Both the position numbers and the translations under genes were made by a program. This document shows, piece by piece, positions 25,553 through 34,297 of a DNA stretch of 64,000 nt. How positions within the stretch are numbered: position 1 is the first letter of the stretch; each line of letters begins with the position of its first letter. Source of the DNA: Butyrivibrio sp. CB08 (GTDB taxonomy: Bacteria > Bacillota > Clostridia > Lachnospirales > Lachnospiraceae). The stretch is from positions 310,001-374,000 of the forward strand of contig NZ_RAIR01000002.1 in the NCBI RefSeq assembly GCF_003625485.1. Direction: 5' to 3'. The notes under the pieces were generated by a model. The model was not told the DNA's origin. It saw nothing but the letters and a program-made list of their open reading frames with translations, and did not search any database.

Positions 25553-27853
25553 TTATTCTGCAGTCTTCTTGGAAAAGAATGTCTTGAAGCCTGTCTTTAA
25601 ATCGTACCACATAGGTGATGCAACAAAGATTGAAGAATATGTACCACTGATCACACCAACCATAAGTGGAAGTGCAAATGCCTTGATATCAGCCACACCA
25701 AAGATGTACAGTGCAAGAACTGTAAAGAAAGTTGTGATTGATGTGAAAAGGCTTCGTGTAACTGTCTGTGATACTGATGTGTTAACAAGCTCAGCCATTT
25801 CCTTCTTGCCAGTTGCAAGATGCTGGTTCTCACGGATACGGTCGAAGGTAACGATTGTATCGTTGATTGAGTAACCGATGATTGTAAGTACAACTGCGAT
25901 GAAGGTGTTACCAACTGCAAGTCTTGTAAACGCATAGGATACGATTACGATAAGTGCGTCGTGTGCAAGAGCGATGATAGCTGCAGCACCAAACTTGATG
26001 TCCTTGAATCTGATCCAGATGTAGATAAGCATAAGGATAAGCGCGATTACAAGGGCTTCGATAGCACTTGATCTCATCTCAGAACTGATTACGCCACTGA
26101 TTGTCTCAGCAGCTACATTGTCTGATGTTACACCATAGTTAGCTTCGAGAATGTTCTCTACTGCCTCTCTCTGAGATACAGAAAGAGTTGTTGTCTTGAA
26201 AATAACCTGGTTTGTTCCAGTTACTGTCTGGATAAGAATCTCGTTAATTCCTGCAGCAGACTTGATGTCATTTGCAACTGTCTGCTCAAGCTCAGCGAGC
26301 TCATACTGTCTGTCAAATGTTACTGTTGTTGATGTACCACCAACGAAGTCAAGGCTGTAGTTGAACGCTCCCTTGCCTGCGCCAGCGTTAATGCCCATTA
26401 CTACAACTCCTGCAATGATGATAGCGCATGAGATACCGTAGAAGAGCTTTCTCTTTCCAACGAAATCAACCTTTGGAGTTTCCTTAGCCTTACCATAGAG
26501 AACTGGGCTCTGAAGACCGATGCCATAGAAGATTGATGTGATTGTTCTTGTTACTACGAGAGCAGTAAACATTGAAAGGATGATACCAAGGATAAGAGTC
26601 TCGGCAAATCCCTTGATGCTACCGGTTCCAAGGAACCAGAGAACTGCTGCAACAATAAGTGTTGTTATATTACCGTCAAGGATTGATGAAAGGGCTTTGT
26701 TATAACCATTCTTTCTTGCTTCATCAACGGCCTTACCAGATCTGATCTCCTCCTTGATTCTGGAGAAAACAAGAACGTTGGCATCAACCGCCATACCAAT
26801 TGAAAGGATGATACCTGCAATACCAGGAAGTGTAAGTGTCATCTCAAATGCTGAGAGAAGGAACACCATAAGTCCTGAGTAGAATGCAAGTGCAAGTGTT
26901 GCTGAAACACCAAGTATTCTGAAGAATACGATCATGAACAGAGCGATAAGTGCAAATCCAACAGCTGCAGCTATAAGGCTTGTTCTGATAGCGTCTGAAC
27001 CAAGCTGAGCACCTACAACGTTTGAACGAAGTTCGTTGAGCTGAAGCTTAAGTCCACCGATACGGATCATAGAAGCAAGATTATCAGCTGCCTCGTAGGA
27101 CTCCATACCTGTAATAACTGCCTTACCATCTGTGATAGCTGCCTGTACGTTAGGAACAGAAATGAACTTGCCATCATAGTAAATTCCGATGCTCTCACCA
27201 TTTGCATAAGCCTTGGTTGTTGCATCTGCAAAAGCCTTAGCGCCTGCCTCTGTAAACTCAAGAGAAACAACTGGCTCCTGTGCGCCATATGAATCCTGCT
27301 GATATACAGCCTGAGCTACTGAAACATCATTACCGCCAAGAACGATAGAACCTTCAGCCTGGAGCTCTTCAATCTCCTTGTTGAGCTTCCATCCAAAGAT
27401 AAGATTTCCTTCTTCTGTTGTCTCGAGATTGCCATCCTCTGTGATTCCAGAGTGGTATGTGTAGTTGTCATTGCCACTAGCATCTGTCTGAGCGATGAAA
27501 TACAGATTACCAGGCTGTCCAAGATCCTCTAAGATCTTGTTGGCATCTGATACACCAGGAATCTCGATGTTGATTCTGTTAGAACCTTCCTGATAAACCT
27601 GAGCCTCAGTGCTGTACTGCTGTACACGCTGCTGGAGCTTGAAGATAGTGTCTGACATATCTTCCTTGCTTGGGTTCTCATCACCTACTACCTCGTATGT
27701 GATGCTGACACCACCAGCAAGATCAAGTCCAAGGTCGATACTTGAAAGTGATCCTGACTTGTCTGCGCCAAGACCGTTCACTGCTGCGTATCCCAGTCCC
27801 CCAAGAAGTCCCAGAGCCAGAATCAGCGCCAAAACATACTTTAACCGTTTCAT
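25553..27853 (-). CDS. secDF: Fused protein-export membrane protein SecDF
   Basis: 766 residues carrying SecD and SecF in one chain, as in many Firmicutes. The SecD half has one N-terminal TM, the large periplasmic-type domain (LGLDLAGGVSITYEV, MESYEAADNLASMIRIGGL) and a TM block with GMAVDANVLVFSRIKEEI. The SecF half begins near 470 and has DFVGGTSTTVTF and SINDTIVTFDRIREN. It assists Sec translocation using the proton gradient. The start is ATG 27853, which follows GGAGG; a longer frame upstream overlaps the maturase end. Confidence 0.95.
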   Translation of the reverse strand: MKRLKYVLALILALGLLGGLGYAAVNGLGADKSGSLSSIDLGLDLAGGVSITYEVVGDENPSKEDMSDTIFKLQQRVQQYSTEAQVYQEGSNRINIEIPGVSDANKILEDLGQPGNLYFIAQTDASGNDNYTYHSGITEDGNLETTEEGNLIFGWKLNKEIEELQAEGSIVLGGNDVSVAQAVYQQDSYGAQEPVVSLEFTEAGAKAFADATTKAYANGESIGIYYDGKFISVPNVQAAITDGKAVITGMESYEAADNLASMIRIGGLKLQLNELRSNVVGAQLGSDAIRTSLIAAAVGFALIALFMIVFFRILGVSATLALAFYSGLMVFLLSAFEMTLTLPGIAGIILSIGMAVDANVLVFSRIKEEIRSGKAVDEARKNGYNKALSSILDGNITTLIVAAVLWFLGTGSIKGFAETLILGIILSMFTALVVTRTITSIFYGIGLQSPVLYGKAKETPKVDFVGKRKLFYGISCAIIIAGVVVMGINAGAGKGAFNYSLDFVGGTSTTVTFDRQYELAELEQTVANDIKSAAGINEILIQTVTGTNQVIFKTTTLSVSQREAVENILEANYGVTSDNVAAETISGVISSEMRSSAIEALVIALILMLIYIWIRFKDIKFGAAAIIALAHDALIVIVSYAFTRLAVGNTFIAVVLTIIGYSINDTIVTFDRIRENQHLATGKKEMAELVNTSVSQTVTRSLFTSITTFFTVLALYIFGVADIKAFALPLMVGVISGTYSSIFVASPMWYDLKTGFKTFFSKKTAE

Positions 27854-27870
27854 AATCCAATAATCCTCCG

Positions 27871-29307
27871 TTAACCTTCTTCTTCGGCTAATGCCGCTTT
27901 TATCATAATCGCACACTCGATGCGCTTCCTCTGAAGCTCACATCCGTGCTTATATGTCGTATTGATGTCGCCATTGAAATTATAAGCGTTGGCAGCACAA
28001 CCGCCGCTGCAATAATATCTGGCAAAGCATTTCTCACACTCAGGTCTCGAGTAAACATTACTCTTTTTGAACATCTCCCTGAGATCTGGTCTTGTGATGC
28101 CATCATAGACATTGCCCATGATGAAATCTTCATTACCAACAAACTGATGGCATGGATATAAGTCTCCCCATGGAGTAACTCCAAGGTACTCACATCCTGA
28201 GCCGCAGCCAGATAATCTCTTGGCCACACATGGTCCGCCTTCAAGGTCTATATTAAAGTGGAAGAAGTTAAATCCTTTTCCCTCTTTACGTCTCTCGATA
28301 TAGTATCTTGCAAGCTTGTCGTACTCATCGCAAAGCTTAGGAATATCCTCATCCTTAAGTGAGTACCAGTCCTCTGGCTTAGCAACAACAGGCTCAACTG
28401 AGATCTGCTTAAAGCCAAGCTCTACAAGGTGCTTGACATCCTCAGAGAAATCGAGATTGTTGTGAGTAAATGTACCTCTTACGAAGTATCTGAGCTGATG
28501 ACGGGACTCTGCTACCTTCTGGAACTTAGGAACTATCTCATCGTAGCTGCCCTGTCCGCCTCTCTTTGGACGCATGAAGTCGTGTACTTCCTTGCGGCCG
28601 TCTATTGAAAGGACGATGTTACCCATTTCCTTATTTACATATTCAAGGATCTCATCATTAAGAAGAGTTCCGTTGGTTGTGATTGTAAACCTGAAGTTCT
28701 TGTCGTGCTCTTTTTCAATGCTGCGACCGTACTCTACGATCTTCTTGACTACTTCCCAGTTCATAAGGGGCTCACCGCCAAAGAAGTCAACTTCAAGGTT
28801 TCTCCTGCTACCTGAGTTTGCAACCAGGAAATCAAGGGCCTTCTTGCCCACTTCCTCAGTCATGAGAGCTCGTCTTCCGTGATACTCTCCCTCATCAGCA
28901 AAACAGTATTTACAACGAAGATTACAGTCGTGGGCTATGTTTAAGCAAAGTGCCTTAACAACTGTCTCTCTGTTCTGAAAATCATCTACGTAGTTCTCAT
29001 ATACATCATCTGTATAAAGAACTTCTGAAGCTCTAAGCTCTAAAATCTCTGAAATAGCCTCTCCAATATCCTCTGGAGAATAGTTTGATGAGATAGCTTC
29101 CATCTGCATTACTTCATTGAAAAGCTTCTGGAAATCCTCATCTCCTTCCTTGTCCGCTTCCAAAGCTGCAGCAGTTCCGTGGTAAGCCTTAAGCTTGTCC
29201 TCGATAACTGGAACAAGGTCATAAACAACGTCATCAACAACATGAACAGAACCGGAATTAACGTCCAGAACAATGTTGTAGCCGTTGTTTCTGTATGCGT
29301 GAACCAT
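27871..29307 (-). CDS. scfB: SCIFF peptide maturase, radical SAM/SPASM enzyme
   Basis: 478 residues. The N-terminal 100 contain a RiPP-recognition-like region (NIVLDVNSGSVHVVDDVVYDLV). The SAM cluster motif is CNLRCKYC, with FFGGEPLMNW and the TTNGTLL strand downstream. The C-terminal SPASM region carries Cys motifs GPCVAKRLSGCGSGCEYLG, YPCHQF and CEKCFARYYCSGGC for two auxiliary clusters. The family makes Cys-to-Thr thioether bonds in SCIFF. It lies 133 bases after the SCIFF gene, across two hairpins, and 17 bases before secDF. Confidence 0.95.
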   Translation of the reverse strand: MVHAYRNNGYNIVLDVNSGSVHVVDDVVYDLVPVIEDKLKAYHGTAAALEADKEGDEDFQKLFNEVMQMEAISSNYSPEDIGEAISEILELRASEVLYTDDVYENYVDDFQNRETVVKALCLNIAHDCNLRCKYCFADEGEYHGRRALMTEEVGKKALDFLVANSGSRRNLEVDFFGGEPLMNWEVVKKIVEYGRSIEKEHDKNFRFTITTNGTLLNDEILEYVNKEMGNIVLSIDGRKEVHDFMRPKRGGQGSYDEIVPKFQKVAESRHQLRYFVRGTFTHNNLDFSEDVKHLVELGFKQISVEPVVAKPEDWYSLKDEDIPKLCDEYDKLARYYIERRKEGKGFNFFHFNIDLEGGPCVAKRLSGCGSGCEYLGVTPWGDLYPCHQFVGNEDFIMGNVYDGITRPDLREMFKKSNVYSRPECEKCFARYYCSGGCAANAYNFNGDINTTYKHGCELQRKRIECAIMIKAALAEEEG

Positions 29308-29359
29308 ATAAAAAACTCCTAACTAAATGTTGAAACAGAATACGCATCCTCGCGGAGCG

Positions 29360-29410
29360 TTTCTTGTCATCTGACAAGAAATAGGCAGCGACCATACTTG
29401 GGTCGCTGCC
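29360..29410 (-). promoter_or_regulatory. Tandem hairpins between SCIFF and its maturase
   Basis: In RNA order, GGCAGCGACC (29410-29401) pairs with GGTCGCTGCC (29393-29384), then TTTCTTGTCA pairs with TGACAAGAAA (29381-29360). The first is GC-rich and followed by TATTT. Together they probably give partial termination or protect the 3' end, so the peptide is made in excess of the enzyme. Confidence 0.6.
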
Positions 29411-29440
29411 CCACATGATTGCTTGAATTATCGAAAAATC

Positions 29441-29587
29441 TTACTTGCTAAGCTGCTCACAGCTCTGGTTTCCTACTGTGCAGGATGTCTTGCAAGCAGA
29501 CTGGCATGATGTCTGGCACTCGCCGCATCCGCCCTTCTTCATGGACTCCTTAAGGTTTCTTGTAACTAATGACTTAACATGCTTCAT
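29441..29587 (-). CDS. scfA: SCIFF precursor peptide (six cysteines in forty-five residues)
   Basis: 48 residues, too short for most gene finders, starting MKHVKSLVTRNLKESMKKGG and ending with QSCEQLSK. Cys at 21, 24, 28, 32, 36 and 43, with Thr and Ser between them, is the SCIFF pattern. AGGAGG lies seven bases before the ATG. It is a ribosomally made peptide of nearly all Clostridia that is modified by the neighbouring radical SAM enzyme; its biological role is unknown. It has its own promoter at 29652-29679. Confidence 0.95.
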   Translation of the reverse strand: MKHVKSLVTRNLKESMKKGGCGECQTSCQSACKTSCTVGNQSCEQLSK

Positions 29588-29651
29588 AATATTGCCTCCT
29601 ACTTGAAAATGCGCCAAATCTTTGCATTTCGAGTTTTATTTACGTCGATTC

Positions 29652-29679
29652 AGTATATCATAAAATAAAAAATTGTTAA
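29652..29679 (-). promoter_or_regulatory. SigA promoter of the SCIFF operon
   Basis: Minus strand: -35 TTAACA (29679-29674), 16-base spacer, extended -10 TGATATACT (hexamer 29657-29652). Its -35 overlaps the last codons of the CBS-domain gene. The start point would be about 60 bases before the peptide ATG. Confidence 0.75.
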
Positions 29680-30950
29680 AGGTTTTTTTCTTCTTCCGGA
29701 GAATTAACAGTAATAAGAACCTTGGTGATACGATTGCCCTTAACACCGCGGGCTGTAAGGGTTGTTCCATCATCTAAGGTAACTGATTCTCCGACGCCTG
29801 GAAGTCTGTCCAGAGCTTCTATCAAAAGACCTCCGATAGAATCGTAGTCCTCAGAATCAAGGTTTGTTCCCAGTTCGTCGTTGATATCATCGAGCTTCAT
29901 ACTGCCCTCGACCAGATATCTGTTTCCACCCAGATTCTTGATAAGGTTGATCTCATCAAGATCGTACTCATCTCTGATCTCTCCAACGATCTCCTCGAGA
30001 AGATCCTCAAGAGTGATCATACCAACTGTTGCGCCATACTCAGACAGTACAAAGGCAACGTTCTGGGATTTTTCTCTCATCTCTACCAGAAGATCTGCAG
30101 TCTTCTTGAACTCATAAGTGTAATAAGCTTTTCTAAGGTAATCGCTGATCTTGAAATTCTCTTTATCCTGAAGAAGAATAAGGTCCTTGACGTTTATAAG
30201 GCCGATAATGTTGTCCTGATCATTGCCTTCGTAAACAGGAATTCTGGTGAACATATTCTCCTTAAAGAGCTTCATGACCTCGTTGTAATCAGCCTCAGCG
30301 CTGACACAGGACATGTTGATCCTTGGGATCATGATGTCTTTTGCAACGGCATCTGAGAAATCGAAGACGTTGTAGATGATCTCTTTTTCTCCGCTCTCAA
30401 TTACACCGTCCTCATGGCTTACATCCACGTAGGTCTTGAGCTCATTCTCAGTCATGGCCTGGCGGCTCTGTGTATCCACATGAAGGATCTTAAGAACTAC
30501 TGTAGCTATACCATTTATGATAAAGCTAAGAGGTGTGATAAGCACTATAAGCGCTGCTATTATTCCGGAGTACCAGATGGAGATATTCTCCGCATAAGCT
30601 GTCGCAATGGTCTTTGGAACTATCTCGCCAAAGATCAGTACAATAAATGTGAGGATACCAGTACCAACACTGACAGCATAGCTCACATTAAAACGATCTG
30701 TCACATAGACTGTCATAAGTGCAGAAGCACTTAAGTTTACGATATTATTCCCAATAAGTATTGCAGACAGGACTCTCTGGGTGTCCTCTGTGATCCTAAG
30801 GACCCTTCCTGCTCTCTTGTTGCCCTCATCAGCCAGAGCCTTCATCTTGACCTTGTTGCAGGTCATAAGGGCTGTTTCTGCAGATGAAAAAAACGCAGAC
30901 AAAAGAACTAATACTATCAGGATTATTATCCTTATCAAATGTATGTCCAA
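29676..30950 (-). CDS. CNNM/CBS/CorC-type membrane protein (hemolysin TlyC family)
   Basis: 424 residues. Residues 1-185 form the CNNM membrane domain (LSAFFSSAETALMTCNK, IGNNIVNLSASALMTVY, FGEIVPKTIATAYAENIS). A CBS pair spans about 195-325 (DIMIPRINMSCVSAEADYN, RIPVYEGND) and a C-terminal CorC_HlyC domain follows. Relatives such as PaeA, CorC and YhdP are magnesium exporters or act in Mg and polyamine tolerance; the hemolysin name is historical. TTG start, eight bases after GGAAGGAGA. It follows hisS by 18 bases. Confidence 0.9.
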   Translation of the reverse strand: MDIHLIRIIILIVLVLLSAFFSSAETALMTCNKVKMKALADEGNKRAGRVLRITEDTQRVLSAILIGNNIVNLSASALMTVYVTDRFNVSYAVSVGTGILTFIVLIFGEIVPKTIATAYAENISIWYSGIIAALIVLITPLSFIINGIATVVLKILHVDTQSRQAMTENELKTYVDVSHEDGVIESGEKEIIYNVFDFSDAVAKDIMIPRINMSCVSAEADYNEVMKLFKENMFTRIPVYEGNDQDNIIGLINVKDLILLQDKENFKISDYLRKAYYTYEFKKTADLLVEMREKSQNVAFVLSEYGATVGMITLEDLLEEIVGEIRDEYDLDEINLIKNLGGNRYLVEGSMKLDDINDELGTNLDSEDYDSIGGLLIEALDRLPGVGESVTLDDGTTLTARGVKGNRITKVLITVNSPEEEKNL

Positions 30951-30968
30951 CAGACAAATCTCCTTCCA

Positions 30969-32234
30969 TTAACTAAGAGGATTTAAATAAAACTCCTTGA
31001 AATTCTCATAACCCTGATCCACAAGCTGCTGTTTCTGGAACTTCTTGTTCTTATTCATTCTGACAACAAGAACCTGCTTGCCAGAAGCTCTTTCCTTCTG
31101 AGCCTCTAAGATGATCTCAGAAAGTCTCTCTCCGCCAATTCCCTTTTCAATAAGGAAAGCTGTCTTCTCGCTCTCGCCAGGGATCTTAAAGCCTTCATCC
31201 ATCATGATCATGATGATTCTCTCAAAACCGATGGAGAATCCGCAGGCTGGTGTATCCTGTCCAAGGAACTTGCCAACCATCTTGTCATATCTTCCGCCAC
31301 CGCCGCAGCTTCCGCCGTACTGTGGCATTGCAACCTCAAAAATAGTTCCTGTATAGTAACTCATTCCACGAACAAGAGTTGGATCAAATACCATCTCAAA
31401 CTGAGCAGTCTTGGTTGACTCTACAGAGCTGATGATCTCTGAAAGTCCTTCTCTTACCTCTGCAGAAAGGAAGTCACCAAGCATATCTGCGATGACCTTA
31501 AGGCCTTCAAGACCCTCTTTTCCCTCTGCTGCCCTGAAGAGGTCAAGGTACTTATCGATGCACGCCTTATCAAAGCCCTCTTTCTCAAGTTCCTCTGATA
31601 CGCCATCGATACCGATCTTGTCCATCTTGTCCAGAGTGATGAATACTTCGTCGTATCTATCCTCAGCAAATCCGCTGTAAGCAGCCATAGCCTTGAGGAT
31701 CTGTCTATCGTTGATCCTGATCTTGAAATCCTTGAAGCCAAGTCTTCCAAGGGTAGTTGTTGTAGCAAGGATAAGCTCTATCTCTGCAAGGTTTGAAGCC
31801 TCACCAAGAATATCGATATCGCACTGCATGAACTGACGATATCTGCCCTTCTGAGGTCTGTCTGCTCTCCAAACGCTTCCCATCTGAAGTGCCTTGAAAG
31901 GAGAAGGGAGCTCTCCTGCATGTGCTGCATAAAATCTTACAAGAGGTACAGTAAGGTCGTAGCGAAGACCTGAGTCTGTAAGATCATTCTCAGTCTGAGC
32001 CGTCTCAAGATTGAGCTTCTCTCCTCTTTTCATTACCTTGAAGATGAGCTTCTCATTTTCTCCACCCTGCTTGCTGTTGAGGTTCGCAAGGGACTCAACT
32101 GCAGGTGTCTCAATAGAAGTAAATCCAAACTCACCATAGGTCTTTTTGATGATTCCTATCGCATAATCCCTGAGCTGCATTTCAGCCGGGAGAATATCCT
32201 TCATACCGGTTACAGGTTTTTTTACAAGTGACAT
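30969..32234 (-). CDS. hisS: Histidyl-tRNA synthetase
   Basis: 421 residues, class II synthetase. Motif 1 region at the start (PVTGMKDILPAEMQLRD), motif 2 around RYDLTVPLVRFYAAH and WRADRPQKGRYRQFMQCDIDI, the histidine-specific GMSYYTGTIFEV segment, and motif 3 ACGFSIGFERI; a C-terminal anticodon-binding domain follows from about 325. AGGAGGATAG precedes the ATG. Its short leader holds a hairpin but no room for a T-box. Confidence 0.95.
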   Translation of the reverse strand: MSLVKKPVTGMKDILPAEMQLRDYAIGIIKKTYGEFGFTSIETPAVESLANLNSKQGGENEKLIFKVMKRGEKLNLETAQTENDLTDSGLRYDLTVPLVRFYAAHAGELPSPFKALQMGSVWRADRPQKGRYRQFMQCDIDILGEASNLAEIELILATTTTLGRLGFKDFKIRINDRQILKAMAAYSGFAEDRYDEVFITLDKMDKIGIDGVSEELEKEGFDKACIDKYLDLFRAAEGKEGLEGLKVIADMLGDFLSAEVREGLSEIISSVESTKTAQFEMVFDPTLVRGMSYYTGTIFEVAMPQYGGSCGGGGRYDKMVGKFLGQDTPACGFSIGFERIIMIMMDEGFKIPGESEKTAFLIEKGIGGERLSEIILEAQKERASGKQVLVVRMNKNKKFQKQQLVDQGYENFKEFYLNPLS

Positions 32235-32258
32235 AAAACTATCCTCCTAATACAAATC

Positions 32259-32297
32259 CAGTGTGTCGGCAGTTTAGCAAGACGTCGCGACACACTG
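32259..32297 (-). promoter_or_regulatory. Hairpin at the 5' end of the hisS transcript
   Basis: CAGTGTGTCG (32297-32288 on the minus strand) pairs with CGACACACTG (32268-32259) across 19 bases. It begins at or within a few bases of the predicted start point, so it would cap the mRNA 5' end. No T run follows, so it is not a plain terminator. Confidence 0.5.
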
Positions 32298-32301
32298 ATA
32301 G

Positions 32302-32331
32302 ATTGTACTATATTAGCTGCTTTTTTTGCAA
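32302..32331 (-). promoter_or_regulatory. Probable hisS promoter
   Basis: Minus strand: -35 TTGCAA (32331-32326), 18-base spacer, -10 TACAAT (32307-32302). It sits immediately after the EAL gene, whose stop is at 32340. Confidence 0.55.
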
Positions 32332-32339
32332 CGTTTTAT

Positions 32340-34295
32340 CTAGTGGTTGTTATTCCTAAGAAACTCCAGGAACTGATTCCTTGGCATTGGCCTTGCATAG
32401 AAAAATCCCTGAATGTTATCACAACCAACTCTAATGATCTGCTTAGCCTGCTCCTCTGTCTCAACACCCTCTGCCACGATCTTTTTGCCAAGGGACTTAA
32501 TGATCTTGACCATGTTGATCATAACCATATATGAAGTCTCTGACTCAAAGGCAGACTGGACAATACTCTTATCAAGCTTAAAGAGATTAACAGGAAGAGT
32601 ACCAATTCTTGCGATATTGGAATAACCTGTTCCAAAGTCATCCATGGAGAAGTTGATTCCCTTGCTGATAAGAGCCTGGATATTCTCATCCATGGCAGAA
32701 GAAATACCCTCTTCGAAGGTCTCAGTGATCTCAAAGTTGATCTGCGCAGGCTCTATTCCATACTTGTTCATGGTCCTGCAGACATTGTCCGCAAGGTTTG
32801 CCTGAATACAGTCAACAACTGAGAGGTTAACTTCCACATATTCAATGCCATGGGCAACTGCATCTGATTCCGCCAGCATCTTGCATACGCTGTCCAAAAC
32901 GAAGCTGTCGATCTCGATTACCTTACCATTTCTCTCTGCAACAGGCATAAATACCGCTGGAGAGATAAATCCAAGATGTGGATCACGGAGCCTAAGGAGC
33001 GCCTCGCAGGAGATGAACTTACCAGCTTCCGGGTTGTAGATAGGCTGATAGTAGACTTCCAAAAGTCCGTCTTCGAGAGCTCTTTTTACTATGGAATCGA
33101 TCTTCTTGTCGTGCTCCACATGCTTGAGGTTAAGGTCTGAAACCCTAAGGACATCCTTGTTGTGGTGAAGGATCGCCTTGTTGATAACGCCGCGAACTTC
33201 GTTGAACTTATCCAGGGTGTCGATCTCATCCGGGAATCCAATAACGTATGGATGCTGGAAAAGCTTGATCTCCTGGTCGTTCATTATCCAGGATTCCTTA
33301 AAACGCTTTCTTATCTGTTCTGCAACCTTCTCTATCATCTGATCATCAGGATCAATGTTAGGGAAGATCAGCAGGAAATTGCCATCATCTGTAAAAAAGA
33401 TATTTCCGTCCTGACTCATCTGCCGCAGGTACGCTGTGATCTGGCCAAGGAGCTCTGAAACTGTCTCCATGGACTGACCACCTGTAATGACATTCAATCT
33501 TTCGATGTAAATTCCAAATACTGTAAACATCTTCTTTTGAATAAGATTGTTGCCAACTATGAAGTCAAGCGCGTTTCTTGTTCCAGCTCCTGATACGCTG
33601 TCCGCAAACTCACTGGGATTCTGGAAGGTGTAAACACAAAGAAGGATCGCAAGAGATACACCAAATTCAAACATAGATGTGGATCTGGTAAGGAAGCGGA
33701 CCGGAACAGCGATAAACATCAAAAGGAAATATACCGCAATAGAGACCTGTTTCTCCGTACTCATGGTCCTTGCGTACATAAAGAACAGATAAAAAGCAAA
33801 GGGGAAATAGATCCACAGGCCTATTCCTACCGATAGTCCCTGTGGGAAGTTGTAATGAAGCTCTCCCTGCTCATTAAATACATAGAAGAAATCGGACACA
33901 AAACCGCACACAAAGAACAGAAGTGCATAGACCTGCGGAATGAACAAAATAGCCCTCTTCCACAGGGTATCCATCTCTATCCTGTAAATGGCCATCATAT
34001 AGAGCATAGATAAATAAGCCATTGTGTAGGCCGCCAGCTTTTCCAGAACTACGATCGCATTATTAAGCTCAATAGAAACGCTTGAATTGATCACATCAAT
34101 GTAGAGCCACAGATTGTGGAACAGACCTGCACAGTTAAGCACAAGAGCATCTGCAATGATAAATCCAAAGAGCTGCTTTTGCCTGTTGTCATAAGTCTCT
34201 TCTGAGGCATTGATAATAAACGCAACCAGAATTATAAGCAGAGATGCGATGGAAAAGTAAATATTATAATTGTAGGGGTCGTTGCCAAAAACCAT
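32340..34295 (-). CDS. Membrane protein with degenerate GGDEF and intact EAL domain (c-di-GMP phosphodiesterase)
   Basis: 651 residues. About eight membrane segments fill residues 1-225. A GGDEF-like domain (245-390) has lost its GGDEF loop. The EAL domain (395-645) keeps EALLR (Glu431), VEVNLS (Asn490), FEITET, DDFGTGYSN (Asp552-Asp553), LFKLDKS (Lys) and VAEGVET: the residues needed for metal binding and hydrolysis of c-di-GMP to pGpG. The GGDEF remnant may bind GTP to regulate it. The start lies two bases after the stop of a paralogue, whose last codons contain the ribosome site GAGGG, so the two are probably made in equal amounts. Confidence 0.85.
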   Translation of the reverse strand: MVFGNDPYNYNIYFSIASLLIILVAFIINASEETYDNRQKQLFGFIIADALVLNCAGLFHNLWLYIDVINSSVSIELNNAIVVLEKLAAYTMAYLSMLYMMAIYRIEMDTLWKRAILFIPQVYALLFFVCGFVSDFFYVFNEQGELHYNFPQGLSVGIGLWIYFPFAFYLFFMYARTMSTEKQVSIAVYFLLMFIAVPVRFLTRSTSMFEFGVSLAILLCVYTFQNPSEFADSVSGAGTRNALDFIVGNNLIQKKMFTVFGIYIERLNVITGGQSMETVSELLGQITAYLRQMSQDGNIFFTDDGNFLLIFPNIDPDDQMIEKVAEQIRKRFKESWIMNDQEIKLFQHPYVIGFPDEIDTLDKFNEVRGVINKAILHHNKDVLRVSDLNLKHVEHDKKIDSIVKRALEDGLLEVYYQPIYNPEAGKFISCEALLRLRDPHLGFISPAVFMPVAERNGKVIEIDSFVLDSVCKMLAESDAVAHGIEYVEVNLSVVDCIQANLADNVCRTMNKYGIEPAQINFEITETFEEGISSAMDENIQALISKGINFSMDDFGTGYSNIARIGTLPVNLFKLDKSIVQSAFESETSYMVMINMVKIIKSLGKKIVAEGVETEEQAKQIIRVGCDNIQGFFYARPMPRNQFLEFLRNNNH

Positions 34296-34297
34296 CT

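Noticed and set aside
23634..32234. Reading the SCIFF locus as a bacteriocin or sactipeptide cluster
   Set aside because: The Cys pattern, maturase type and secDF/recJ neighbours fit the universal clostridial SCIFF locus, and no immunity or dedicated export gene is present.
32235..32339. T-box riboswitch before hisS
   Set aside because: The leader is too short and has no T-box sequence or terminator.
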